Below, in pieces: positions 1 to 9,865 of a stretch of DNA of 64,000 bases (position 1 is the stretch's first letter; every line of letters begins with the position of its first letter). The DNA comes from Megaustenia siamemsis. Lineage: Eukaryota; Mollusca; Gastropoda; Stylommatophora; Ariophantidae. A program made the translations under genes and the position numbers. A model generated the notes under the pieces. That model saw only the letters and a list, made by a program, of their open reading frames with translations, was not told the DNA's origin and made no database searches. The stretch covers positions 82,273,928-82,337,927 of the forward strand of contig JAVIAB010000041.1 of assembly GCA_032433765.1 (NCBI GenBank). Direction: 5' to 3'.

Positions 1-657
1 GGAGGGATGTGAGCCCACCTGGGTCATGACTCCCAAACATTGACCTACTGCTGCTTTGAACTCTTAAGGCTTACAATATATTCAGCTTAAAATAACAACA
101 CTTACTCTAGGCAAGACTTCTAGTTGAACCTACGGTCTCTACCAGGTCATATACTTGTCTTAGCTTGATCCCAGCACATTGATGTCCTCTTTGTGGTGGC
201 AGCAGTCTAAAATGGCTTGTAATTGGAACGTCTTTTTATATCCATACACACACACGCTGCTGTTGTCAAGGGTATAATTCGGCACGAAGGAGTGGATCGC
301 TAACTGGTAATAGGTGATAAAGATGGACTGGCCTCTCAACTCCATTACTTGAACTGTTGGTATTGCAAACGTTGGGTATGGCTCACCCACAGTTGATGAT
401 GTAATTTCTTATCTCTTATCGTCAACTCCTTGGATATTCAAGGATTAAACTATCACTATGGCGTTGACTTACATGGGAGTCAGAAGTGGTTGATGTGTCA
501 ATTAGTCGTCCAATCGTCTGAAAATCAGATTACTTTGAGATTATTGATATGTCTTGGCTTCATCAGAGCTGCCATGATGCTCTATAAGCTGAGACTCAGC
601 AATAGCCTTCATCGCTCTTGTACGCATTCCCCCCCCCCCCCCCCCCCCCCATTAATT
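1..657. other. No recognised gene; poly-C tract
   Basis: I see no coding homology, RNA gene or clear repeat here. The only distinctive item is an uninterrupted run of 22 C residues at 629-650, a mononucleotide tract prone to length error. The short open frames in this stretch have no recognisable protein character. Confidence 0.6.
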
Positions 658-659
658 CT

Positions 660-2540
660 AGCCTCTTTAAAAGGTCGCAGAGGGACAATGTTGTGAGCCC
701 TCTGACACTAATTTCTACGGCATGCATTCTGACCTGGAATCCCTGCTGTCTCAGCTCAGTGCCGAGATCCTTTTACTTGGCTACTTTAAATATATGCTGC
801 TCCTCTATCCTGAATTCAAATGGCACTTTGAGTTCTATTAGCCCTAGATTATGAGACCGTAGTAAAAATTACCTCATCAAAACACAAATTCTTCACAATT
901 TTCACATTTTCTGTGTTCAAATATTCTGCCCCTCTATGTACCTTCAGAATTTCCACTCTCAGTAATCCTGGAGTGTTTGATTTGTTTCTATTGTTGGATT
1001 TTTCCCCCTCCATTTTGTGAGACATGCTTTCATGTAATACTGAAAAATGATCAAATTTTCTAGAATTTGGTTGATTTTTTTGTTGGTGACTAGAGAGACT
1101 TCCTTGGTCTTCGACCAAAATCGAACAACTCTTTATATCTTGGGAAACTCAGCAAATAACCTTATGAAGTAGCTGAACATACTGATGGACTAATGGTATC
1201 CATACCAATAGACATTATAACACATCCATCCACTAAGGTCGAATTGAGGTCATAAATCCACCTGAGCCAGGAAATCCAAGTTCCCCATGTCTGTCCAAGT
1301 GTAAACACACAGCCGTGTGTCAACAAGTTTAAAGAAAACACTATTTTTAGAGCTCCCAATGTTAAATTAAGCAATAGTCATTTTTACTATGGTATTATAA
1401 ACTAGTCACAGATTGACATGTAATCTTGGGCTAAGATGATGTGGGTCATATCTGATGTGCAATGTCTGGACACATTTTAGATCTCTTGGTGCACTTTGGG
1501 GACTTCCCTCGACCTGGGAGGTCAACAGCCATCTCCCAGTCGTTCACTATGTCCAGGATCGTTGAGTTGTTCCAGTTGTTCTGCTTGGAGGGATGCAGCC
1601 TGTCAGGCACTCAGCAATAGGAGTTTGTTGTGGCTGGTCGAACTTTAGTGTTGGCCTTCATCCACGCCCCGTTCACAACCACAGCCAGTTCATGCAGCAC
1701 TCTGTTGTGTCACCTTGTGTGCCGCCCTGGGCCTAGCGCTGTCTTGCATGAGGAAAGAACATGCTCCATTGTCTGTCTTCCTTTGTAAAGAGGACATCGA
1801 TTGTCATCTGTCTTCCCCCACTTCACAAGGTTGCATGCTGATGGTAGAACGTCATACATCGATCTGATTATGTAGCTGAGCCGCAGTGGTGCCACATGTC
1901 ATTTCATATTAGTGTCCTCTACAAGGTCTCATCCCATGTGGTCCATTGGCCTTGCTGCACCTGTTGTGCTACCTTTAGTGCATGTTTGTCCTCGACATCT
2001 CTGATCTCCTGAACTACCATGTCCCAACTTTATCTGTTGGATTATCTTCACCACCATCAGATGTCTCTGTGACCAAATCTACTCCCCTTGGTCTGCGTGT
2101 AGCCCGTTACTTCCTTTAGTTGGAGACTATCACATATTTCGCTGACAGCTGCACACACCTGCCATTTCCGACCAGTCTTCAATGTGGGTCCCACTATTCG
2201 GACTGCTTTGTCTGACGAGCTATGTAGCATAACTACCAGTCTGACCTTTCCAGATTTTTATTGCTCTAGGGCTGACTTGAACAAAAGAACCAGCTTGGCT
2301 TTCTTACAGTACAGCGTTACATCTGTCAGTCCTGGTGGTACTCACAGCCATTTTCGTGTGTACTTGAGCTGATCTCGTATATCAGAAGATGCCATAACAA
2401 TGTGGGTATCAACATGAACTGAAGGCACCAGATTTGGAACTTTCCTAAAGTCTGCTCCGGTCAATGATCTGAAGCCCTTGGTCTGCCATCTCTTTTACTC
2501 TCTGGACAGCTTTCGTGTCCTTCAACGAGGCATCGTACAC
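660..2540 (-). pseudogene. Degenerate non-LTR retroelement 3' end with zinc-finger/RT tail
   Basis: Read on the minus strand, several frames together resemble the C-terminal tail common in animal retrotransposon polyproteins. A zinc-finger-like block lies near 1895-1710 (residues LRLSYIIRSMYDVLPS, then WGKTDDNRCPLYKG, EHVLSSCKTAL). It is followed by an HNRVLHEL-like stretch at 1700-1650, DLPGRGKSPKC near 1520, and the closing block IELKVPFEFRIEEQ with VEISVRGL at about 847-660. The pieces are in different frames with internal stops, so it is not functional. A MITE-like insert at 856-1393 separates the last two blocks. The exact clade cannot be assigned; the order of motifs, not any one of them, is the basis of the call. 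Confidence 0.6.
856..1393. mobile_element. MITE-like non-autonomous DNA element
   Basis: The left end (ACCGTAGTAAAAAT at 856-869) and the reverse complement of the right end (ACCATAGTAAAAAT at 1380-1393) match at 13 of 14 bases, giving short terminal inverted repeats. The flanks attatgag (848-855) and attataaa (1394-1401) could be an imperfect 8-bp target duplication, as in hAT-type elements. The retroelement homology of the host fragment stops on one side and resumes on the other, which supports insertion. The interior of about 540 bp has no recognised coding region. Confidence 0.45.
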
Positions 2541-2561
2541 CCTACCTAGACTCTTTATTGG

Positions 2562-2676
2562 CTCCTCATGGACAGTTAGGATACTCAAGGGAAGATGAAG
2601 TCACATTCAGTGTAGCAAACCTGAGTATCCTAACTGTCCGTGAGGAGACTGAATGTGACTTCCTTCATCTTCCCTT
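2562..2676. repeat. Compound inverted repeat in A-B-A'-B' order
   Basis: Segment A (2562-2586) and segment B (2587-2611) are directly adjacent. After an 11-base spacer, the reverse complement of A (2623-2647, one mismatch) is followed by the reverse complement of B (2648-2676, with a 4-base insertion). Normal hairpins have the order A-B-B'-A'. This order could not fold as a single nested stem. It lies between two retroelement fragments. Confidence 0.75.
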
Positions 2677-2704
2677 GTCTGATGGAGATGGCTATAATAT
2701 AAAA

Positions 2705-3847
2705 CTATTGAGTTATTTGCGGGTCATCATCATTGCACTCCGAACATGTCCATAGGTGCTCAGATCCCCTCCTCAGCAATTCCCTCAGTGTCCAGCGACT
2801 GACGACTCCAGTTCTATGTTGGTTGATAAGTCTTCTTACACGGCCACCAAGTTTCTCATTTCTGGCCGTGCCCATCTTAACTCCCATTTCCATCATCCGA
2901 AGAAGTGACGTTGATCTGTGTTTGTCGAAGTCCTGTGCTCTTCCCACATCTCGAAGGGCATGTATGATGTCCGCCCGATCCATCGGTTGCCCGTCCTCAA
3001 CGACAGCGCAGCTAGCCAACCTGTCCGCTCTCTCATTTCCCCGTACTCCCGCATGTCCAGGGACAAAGACAAAGGTGACCGTACGTATTTTGGATTTCTG
3101 CAACGACTCTACCCATTGCATGCGTACAAAGCCCGCCTCCACTTTTTTTATCATGCTCATCGAATCACTCAGTATACATGCGTGGATGTATTCTTGTGAC
3201 TCTAACCATTTGAATGCCTTGGTCACTGCCATCACCTCCATTGTCATGCTACTCGTGGTCATGGCGTATGCACCACTGTCTTCCTTGGCTATTCTGCCTG
3301 CTGAGCGTGCTGTAAATGCCCATGCACTTCTTTCGTGTCGTCTTACAGATCCGTCTGTATAGATGACTGCATCTTTCTCATCGGTATTATCGCAGATGAG
3401 ACCTTTGACCTCAGCATTAACCATGACCGGGTTCTGTTCCCTACTTTTCCTGTCGAGTGTGACAATACACGAGAAAGTCCCCTTGAATGACGTGGGCACC
3501 GGTATCCACTCCTCACCAACGCTGATATTGGTAAGCCCACAGACCTGTTTGATGACATCTTCTGCCCGGCCCACCCATGATTTGCCTCTTTTTAGACTGG
3601 TACCTTTCTCTGTGTTGAGCACGTGGTGCAATGGATGCTCTGTATCTGTACTAATCTTCAGATATGCTCGTGCTCTCCAGATCTTGATTCTGTCATCCAT
3701 GGTTGGAAAGTCAAGAAGATACCTCATTGCTACACAGGGAGTGTCCCTCGTACATCCCAGGATAATGCGCATAGCTTCATTTTGTATTTCATTTGTATAA
3801 TATAAAACATTGAATATCAACAAACACTGCCTAACTGCAGCTGTCAA
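2705..3847 (-). pseudogene. LINE ORF2 3' fragment with RNase H domain
   Basis: An open frame of 380 residues covers the end of a non-LTR retrotransposon polyprotein. Residues about 20-65 (QNEAMRIILGCTRDTP, then R-KIWRARAYLK) match the segment that follows the reverse transcriptase palm/thumb in RNase H-bearing LINEs. Residues about 160-280 are an RNase HI domain with all four acidic catalytic positions visible: D165 in YTDGS, E204 in TMEVMAV, D228 in LSDSMS and D275 in NERADRLA. A C..C pair (WTCSEC) lies near the C-terminus. The endonuclease and RT catalytic parts are absent, so the copy is 5' truncated although the remaining frame is intact. It belongs to an RNase H-carrying clade such as the I/Nimb group; the clade is inferred. 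It is on the strand opposite to the helicase gene. Confidence 0.8.
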
Positions 3848-4340
3848 CTTGTATGTGATTGTCCAATGTGGTAGGAACCAAAGACTTCAAGGGAGCACAT
3901 CACATATGTTTATAGGTAGGAGGGTAATAACACAAGTTTACAAACAAACATGTATTTTATTAGTTGAAAATGAGAGCATCAAAGAATGTAGTTTGTGTGA
4001 GCTTCTAAACTCCTTTAGCTCTGAACCTACAAACTGTGAACTTTTAAAACTTCTGAACTTACAAACTATGAACTTTCAAACTGAAGCTGTTTATAAAAAA
4101 ACTCCTTTGTCTATAGCTCAAAACTATAATTAAAGACTGCCTGACAATGTCTTGGTGGTTTTGTCTACTTCTTGGTGTGGCACTGCTCTTTCAACCTCAG
4201 ACTAAGTCATCCAGGTTATATCAAACTGTAATTGCCACCCAAAAATGAACATCACCAATTGATGTCATTAACTGCCTGACAGTGCCCTTGACATTTGCTT
4301 TTATAGTTTTTTTTTCCTGATACTGCTCATACCAAAGACT
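3848..4340. other. No recognised feature
   Basis: AT-rich sequence upstream (in element orientation) of the RNase H fragment and before the 53-bp array. The words tgcctgaca and tgacagtgcc recur near 4138 and 4272, but there is no convincing gene or element end. Confidence 0.5.
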
Positions 4341-6674
4341 CATGCTAACCTATTGGTCAGTGACCTTCATGTAGCCTCTCCTGGTAGATGTTTCATGCTA
4401 ACTTATTGGTCAGTGACCTTCATGTAACCTCCCCTGGTAGATGTCTCATGCTAACCTATTGGTCAGTGACCTTCATGTAGCCTCTCCTGGTAGATGTTTC
4501 ATGCTAACCTACTGGTCAGTGACCTTCATGTAGCCTCTCCTGGTAGATGTCTCATGCTAACCTACTGGTCAGTGACCTTCATGTAACCTCTCCTGGTAGA
4601 TGTCTCATGCTAACCTACTGGTCAGTGACCTTCATGTAGCCTCTCCTGGTAGATGTCTCATGCTAACCTACTGGTCAGTGACCTTCATGTAACCTCTCCT
4701 GGTAGATGTCTCATGCTAACCTATTGATCAGTGACCTTCATGTAACCTCTCCTGGTAGATGTCTCATGCTAACCTACTGGTCAGTGACCTTCGTGTAACC
4801 TCTCCTGGTAGATGTCTCATGCTAACCTACTGGTCAGTGACCTTCATGTAACCTCTCCTGGTAGATGTCTCATGCTAACCTATTGGTCATTGACCTTCAT
4901 GTAGCCTCTCCTGGTAGATGTTTCATGCTAACCTACTGGTCAGTGACCTTCATGTAGCCTCTCCTGGTAGATGTTTCATGCTAACCTATTGGTCAGTGAC
5001 CTTCATGTAGCCTCTCCTGGTAAATGTCTCATGCTAACCTATTGGTCAGTGACCTTCATGTAGCCTCTCCTGGTAGATGTTTCATGCTAACCTATTGGTC
5101 AGTGACCTTCATGTAGCCTCTCCTGGTAGATGTTTCATGCTAACCTATTGGCCAGTGACCTTCATGTAGCCTCTCCTGGTAGATGTCTCATGCTAACCTC
5201 CTGGTCAGTGACCTTCATGTAACCTCTCCTGGTAGATGTCTCATGCTAACCTACTGGTCAGTGACCTTCATGTAGCCTCTCCTGGTAGATGTCTCATGCT
5301 AACCTATTGGTCAGTGACCTTCATGTAACCTCTCCTGGTAGATGTCTCATGTTAACCTACTGGTCAGTGACCTTCATGTAACCTCTCCTGGTAGATGTCT
5401 CATGCTAACCTATTGGTCAGTGACCTTCATGTAACCTCTCCTGGTAGATGTCTCATGCTAACCTATTGGTCAGTGACCTTCATGTAACCTCTCCTGGTAG
5501 ATGTCTCATGCTAACCTATTGGTCAGTGACCTTCATGTAACCTCTCCTGGTAGATGTCTCATGTTAACCTACTGGTCAGTGACCTTCATGTAACCTCTCC
5601 TGGTAGATGTCTCATGCTAACCTACTGGTCAGTGACCTTCATGTAACCTCTCCTGGTAGATGTCTCATGCTAACCTACTGGTCAGTGACCTTCATGTAAC
5701 CTCTCCTGGTAGATGTTTCATGCTAACCTATTGGTCAGTGACCTTCATGTAACCTCTCCTGGTAGATGTCTCATGCTAACCTACTGGTCAGTGACCTTCA
5801 TGTAACCTCTCCTGGTAGATGTCTCATGCTAACCTACTGGTCAGTAACCTTCATGTAACCTCTCCTGGTAGATGTCTCATGCTAACCTATTGGTCAGTGA
5901 CCTTCATGTAACCTCTCCTGGTAGATGTTTCATGCTAACCTATTGGTCAGTGACCTTCATGTAACCTCTCCTGGTAGATGTCTCATGCTAACCTACTGGT
6001 CAGTGACCTTCATGTAACCTCTCCTGGTAGATGTCTCATGCTAACCTACTGGTCAGTGACCTTCATGTAACCTCTCCTGGTAGATGTCTCATGCTAACCT
6101 ATTGGTCAGTGACCTTCATGTAACCTCTCCTGGTAGATGTCTCATGCTAACCTACTGGTCAGTGACCTTCATGTAACCTCTGCTGGTAGATGTCTCATGC
6201 TAACCTACTAGTCAGTGACCTTCATGTAACCTCTCCTGGTAGATGTTTCATGCTAACCTATTGGTCAGTGACCTTCATGTAACCTCTCCTGGTAGATGTC
6301 TCATGCTAACCTACTGGTCAGTGACCTTCATGTAACCTCTCCTGGTAGATGTCTCATGCTAACCTACTGGTCAGTGACCTTCATGTAACCTCTCCTGGTA
6401 GATGTCTCATGCTAACCTACTGGTCAGTGACCTTCATGTAACCTCTCCTGGTAGATGTCTCATGCTAACCTACTGGTCAGTGACCTTCATGTAACCTCTC
6501 CTGGTAGATGTCTCATGCTAACCTACTGGTCAGTGACCTTCATGTAACCTCTCCTGGTAGATGTCTCATGCTAACCTACTGGTCAGTAACCTTCATGTAG
6601 CCTCTCCTGGTAGATGTCTCATGCTAACCTATTGGTCAGTGACCTTCCTGTAGCCTCTCCTGATAGATGTTTCA
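4341..6674. repeat. 53-bp minisatellite, about 44 copies
   Basis: The unit begins catgctaacctactggtcag and runs through cttcatgtaacctctcctgg to agatgtct. The span divided by 53 gives 44 units, and the length is almost invariant. Copies differ mostly by tract-ta versus tract-tt before ggtcag and gtaacc versus gtagcc. Each unit holds a perfect inverted repeat GGTCA-G-TGACC. The left boundary is sharp at 4341; the last unit decays at about 6674. Confidence 0.95.
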
Positions 6675-7116
6675 CTTTGTTCCAACACCTGTTAATCTGT
6701 CAAATGATTCACATTTTTATGATCAAAGTGCCATACTGTCTCAACCACTAAAAGAATCTCATCTCACTGGGACCTGGTTTCATACCCACCCTATTTTCCT
6801 GTTATTGTAAAAGCTTTTTCAATATCTAGTGGGAAGTACATTTCCTGAAGCAGACAAAAAAATATTACCTGAAGATTAATCTGTGCTGCCATCTAACATG
6901 AACTATAGAAGAGATCTACCCAATACTCACAGTTTATCAATGATATTGTTGGTTTATCTTCTTTAGTGGAACCAGAGAAAGGGCCACCCAAATGGGTTGG
7001 GCCATGCAGTGTTAGTTCATTATTTGATCCTACCACACACTGACACCTTGGATACAATGATCTCATTAATTGACAGTAGCCCGTGTATTCTCTCTTGGCC
7101 TACCAGAGTCTGTTTC
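6675..7116. other. No recognised feature
   Basis: Apparently unique sequence between the 53-bp array and the RTE-like fragment. I looked for an upstream helicase exon (a KKKK or GFQ-type segment before the Q motif) and found none. A pyrimidine-rich stretch ending in ag near 6966 looks like an acceptor but is not followed by a convincing coding segment. Confidence 0.5.
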
Positions 7117-7476
7117 TGTCTATCTATCTATTGACCTTTCGAGCCGTAACCGGCCCATAGGGCGTAGACCAAGATACACCTTCTCCTATATGAATTTTTG
7201 TTCTAGCAGTTTTCTTTTAAAGATATTTTATCAAATCTCGCCATCTGTCTCTGTTCTGTGCAAGCAGTTCTATCTCATTGAGGGAGCCGATTCCTGCTGC
7301 TCTTGCCTCTCTCATCAATGTTCTTCTCAGTGTCTCCCTGGGTCTTCCTCTTTTTCTTTTACCTGTTGTTTCCCATATGAGGGCTTGCTTTGCTATTCGA
7401 TTATTATCTCTTCTCATCACATGTCCAAACGTATGACCATCGTCTTTTCTTTATTACTGAAGATATTAGTGTCTAT
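7117..7476 (-). mobile_element. RTE-like LINE, 5'-truncated 3' fragment
   Basis: Minus-strand copy of the same element as that at 16893-18029. The shared 3' terminal segment begins after a (TCTA)n tail at about 7119-7131 and includes gagccgtaaccggccc. A 67-residue frame (7217-7420) contains RRDNNRIAKQAL and GKRKRGRPRETLRRT, the C-terminal tail of this RT. Homology with the longer copy stops at 7471. The 7-bp direct repeat tgtctat at 7117-7123 and 7470-7476 is a likely target duplication, and the flanks rejoin to give a normal unit of the 52-bp array. One extra A near 7429 breaks the frame. Confidence 0.8.
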
Positions 7477-7563
7477 ACTATCTAAAATTATTCTCTCATC
7501 CACACAAATCTTCTAATTCTCTGTCTACACTATCTAAAATTATTTTCTCATCTACACAAATCT
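7470..7563. repeat. 52-bp minisatellite, left part
   Basis: About 1.7 units of the array containing ctctgtctacactatctaaa and ttctctcatc. The array is interrupted on the left by the RTE-like fragment and on the right by a 1.9-kb insert, and it resumes at 9452. Confidence 0.85.
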
Positions 7564-8095
7564 ATAGCAGCCGTGTTCACAGATCTTATAGACCAGCTGA
7601 CATCAACTGGCACTTGATGGTGTCTGAACTCCCCTAACTGCCTTGATGAGTTGACGGGGACATCCCTTCACCGTATCACGGCCAACGTGTCGCGTCGACT
7701 TGCGTCTGGATGACCCATGTTGATTGATAAGTCGAGTCGACCTCGGCCTGTGCTCGATGGTTACTGCTCGAGACTGTCGCCTCGTTGAACTCTGCCCTTG
7801 TGTGGCACCCTTGGCCGGGTGATTGCCTAACTTAGTACTTCTCGCTGTTTTGTGTTACGACTGTTGGTTATCTGCAGACCAGCGTGCTGGCCCCTTCCAG
7901 GGGTCGTTCTTAGCTAGGCACAGACAATTACAGCTTGCGCTCGAGAAAGCATTCACTGAACACCAGGTAAAAATAACACACCTGAGGTTTTATTCTCAAA
8001 AGTCCACCACACACAACACGTTCACAATGACAATGGTATGTTAGCAGCCTCTCCCACATTGCCTGCTAACTTTGAGACATCCCCCTGTGTTATCT

Positions 8096-8356
8096 TGGGA
8101 GCCGCGATAGCTCAGTGGTTAGTGAACTGGACTACAATGGACAAGAGGTAGGGTTTGATCCCAACCGATGGCTTCCGGGTTCACCCAGCCGTAAATGGGT
8201 ACTGGATTTTTCTGGGAAAGTTAAGCGATACTGGCGTAATACTGACCACATTACCCCAAAAATAATGTGCTGAAGGTCTGTAAAATGTATGGTCACTAAC
8301 ACCATATTCCCTATACGCCACTTGGCGTGACGGGGGCTCTTTACTTTTTTACTTTA
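8096..8356 (+). mobile_element. tRNA-derived SINE
   Basis: The head has RNA polymerase III promoter boxes: an A-box-like tagctcagtggtta near 8107 and a B-box-like ggtttgatccc near 8152. A conserved-looking central block follows (gttcacccagccgtaaatgg), then an AT-rich tail with ttactttttt. Perfect 12-bp target duplications, cctgtgttatct, lie at 8084-8095 and 8357-8368, which fixes both ends. The central block resembles domains shared among invertebrate SINE families; the family is not named here. It transposed into the larger 1.9-kb insert. Confidence 0.88.
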
Positions 8357-8667
8357 CCTGTGTTATCTACAACACCACAGAGGTATACTGCAGCACTCTC
8401 TCAAGCCACTCTGGCCTCGCTTGCCTTCCTCTAATAATTAGTTGTTTAGGAATTACTCCCCTAGCAGCCATATTGCTAATCACGAAGCTGGCGATGTCGG
8501 TCTCGCTCAACCTCACCTCTAACGTTGTCTCATGGAGCGTCATACTCCATATCGAGCTCTTTCTTGGTTGCTAGGAACTCTGCGAATTTGTATCGCTCAG
8601 CGCCACTTACATTGCTCGGTGTCGCTGCCTGAACACCCCACTATAATGTAATGCTTCTACACAAAGC

Positions 8668-9015
8668 CTGACTGATTGACTTCTCTCCCCTACTGTCACT
8701 TGAATGGTTGTCGCTGCTAAACTGCACCACTACCTTCCACTCTATGTTCCTAATGAAGCCTAATGTTGTGAGACTAACTCATGAATTGTCATTAAATTGT
8801 TTGTTGCTGCTACTTGCACAACTACATTCTATCTTCATACTTCTAATGAATACTAAACTTGGTGAGACTAACTCATGAATTGTCACTAAATTGTTTGTTG
8901 CTGCTACTTGCACAACTACATTCTGTCTTCACACATCTGATGAAGTCTACGTTGTGAGACTCTCTCACTGACTGTTACTAAATGGTTGGTGCTGCTAACT
9001 TGCACAACTATCTTA
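8668..9015. repeat. About 94-bp tandem repeat, 4 diverged copies
   Basis: Recurring words are ttgttgctgctacttgcac, aactcatgaattgtcac and tgttgtgagact, spaced about 94 bases apart (for example atgaattgtc at 8781 and 8875). The outer copies are degraded. It forms part of the core of the 1.9-kb insert. Confidence 0.7.
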
Positions 9016-9451
9016 TTAACTACTCTAAGACACTTCTACTTATCACTGCTCCTGGAATAAGGTCTGTTCCACGCAGTGACCACACACCAACTTATTCTGT
9101 CCCTTTTTGGTGAAACTAACCCAAACCTGCTCACGGTACCGGTTGCATCTCAAAACACACAACCATCTGCACAGAGCCATCGTTAATCTCAAATGATCTT
9201 CCCAACCTATCCTTTGTCTAACCTTTACTCCCTTCAACCAATCAATCCCCGTTTTACATTTTTGCCTCGTTCCTACATTGTGTCTTACAATTCCCGAGAG
9301 TCACGATGTGTTCATCTTCTTTACTTCTTAACCATACTGTCCCGTGGACCCATGATTTTATTTTACTTAGCCCTACTTATCTCCCCTCTATTTCTACTAT
9401 CTCGCTCCCATCTTATCGTACACTCATTAATCACTGCTACCTCCCTGCTTC

Positions 9452-9760
9452 AAATCTTCTAATTTTCTGTCTACACTATCTAAAAATTATTTTCTCATCT
9501 ACACAAATCTTCTAATTCTCTGTCTACACTTTCTAAAATTATTCTCTCATCTACACAAATCTTCTAATTCACTGTCTACACTATCTAAAATTATTCTTTC
9601 ATCTACAAAAATGTTTTAATTCTCTGTCTACACTATCTAAAATTATTCTTTCATCTACACAAATCTTCTAATTCTCTGTCTACACTATCTAAAATTATTC
9701 TTTCATCTACAAAAATGTTTTAATTCTCTGTCTACACTATCTAAAATGATTTTCTCATGT
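9452..9760. repeat. 52-bp minisatellite, right part
   Basis: About six units of the same repeat as at 7470-7563 (cacaaatcttctaattctct, then ctacactatctaaaattatt). The array ends about 25 bases before the first recognised helicase exon. Confidence 0.9.
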
Positions 9761-9785
9761 ACACACAATTGACCCAAATTGCCAG

Positions 9786-9856
9786 GCCTGTCTTATGCTG
9801 TCTTGAAGGGCATCTTAAGGAGGGGATACAAGGTTCCAACACCAATTCAAAGGAAG
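9786..9856 (+). CDS. DDX54: DDX54 exon with Q motif
   Basis: Acceptor AG at 9784-9785 and donor GT at 9857. The exon opens with the last two bases of a Gly codon (phase 1 from an unseen upstream exon) and reads [15 protein letters not shown], then KVPTPIQRK. This is the F/GY-x-PTPIQ Q motif that senses the adenine of ATP in DEAD-box proteins. An in-frame TGA at 9770 shows that the coding sequence cannot extend to the left without splicing. The following intron turns into the 41-bp array within about ten bases of the donor. Confidence 0.9.
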
Positions 9857-9865
9857 GTTAGTGTT

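Larger units (their letters stand above)
7564..9451. mobile_element. 1.9-kb insertion splitting the 52-bp array, family uncertain
   Basis: The array stops at acacaaatct (7563) and restarts at aaatcttcta (9452), with the 6-bp duplication aaatct at 7558-7563 and 9452-9457. The insert starts ATAGCAGCCGTGTTC and ends CTACCTCCCTGCTTC. The 3.9-kb insert at 57594 starts with ATAGCCGTGTTC and also contains CTACCTCCCTGCT near its right part, so the two are probably one family. Inside are a SINE (8096-8356) and a 94-bp tandem repeat (8668-9015). No transposase or RT was seen. Non-autonomous elements with a core of tandem repeats, such as molluscan pearl-type Helitron relatives, are one possibility; this is inference. 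Confidence 0.5.

Noticed and set aside
849..1374. Two minus frames of 89 and 70 residues as genes
   Set aside because: They lie inside the MITE-like insert, have no recognisable domain and show ordinary AT-rich non-coding composition.
4341..6674. Possible CRISPR array
   Set aside because: Units are head-to-tail without unique spacers, and the surrounding sequence is eukaryotic with introns and LINEs.
6960..7020. Possible upstream helicase exon after ttatcttctttag
   Set aside because: The following bases do not translate into anything like the DDX54 N-terminus and no good donor follows in phase.
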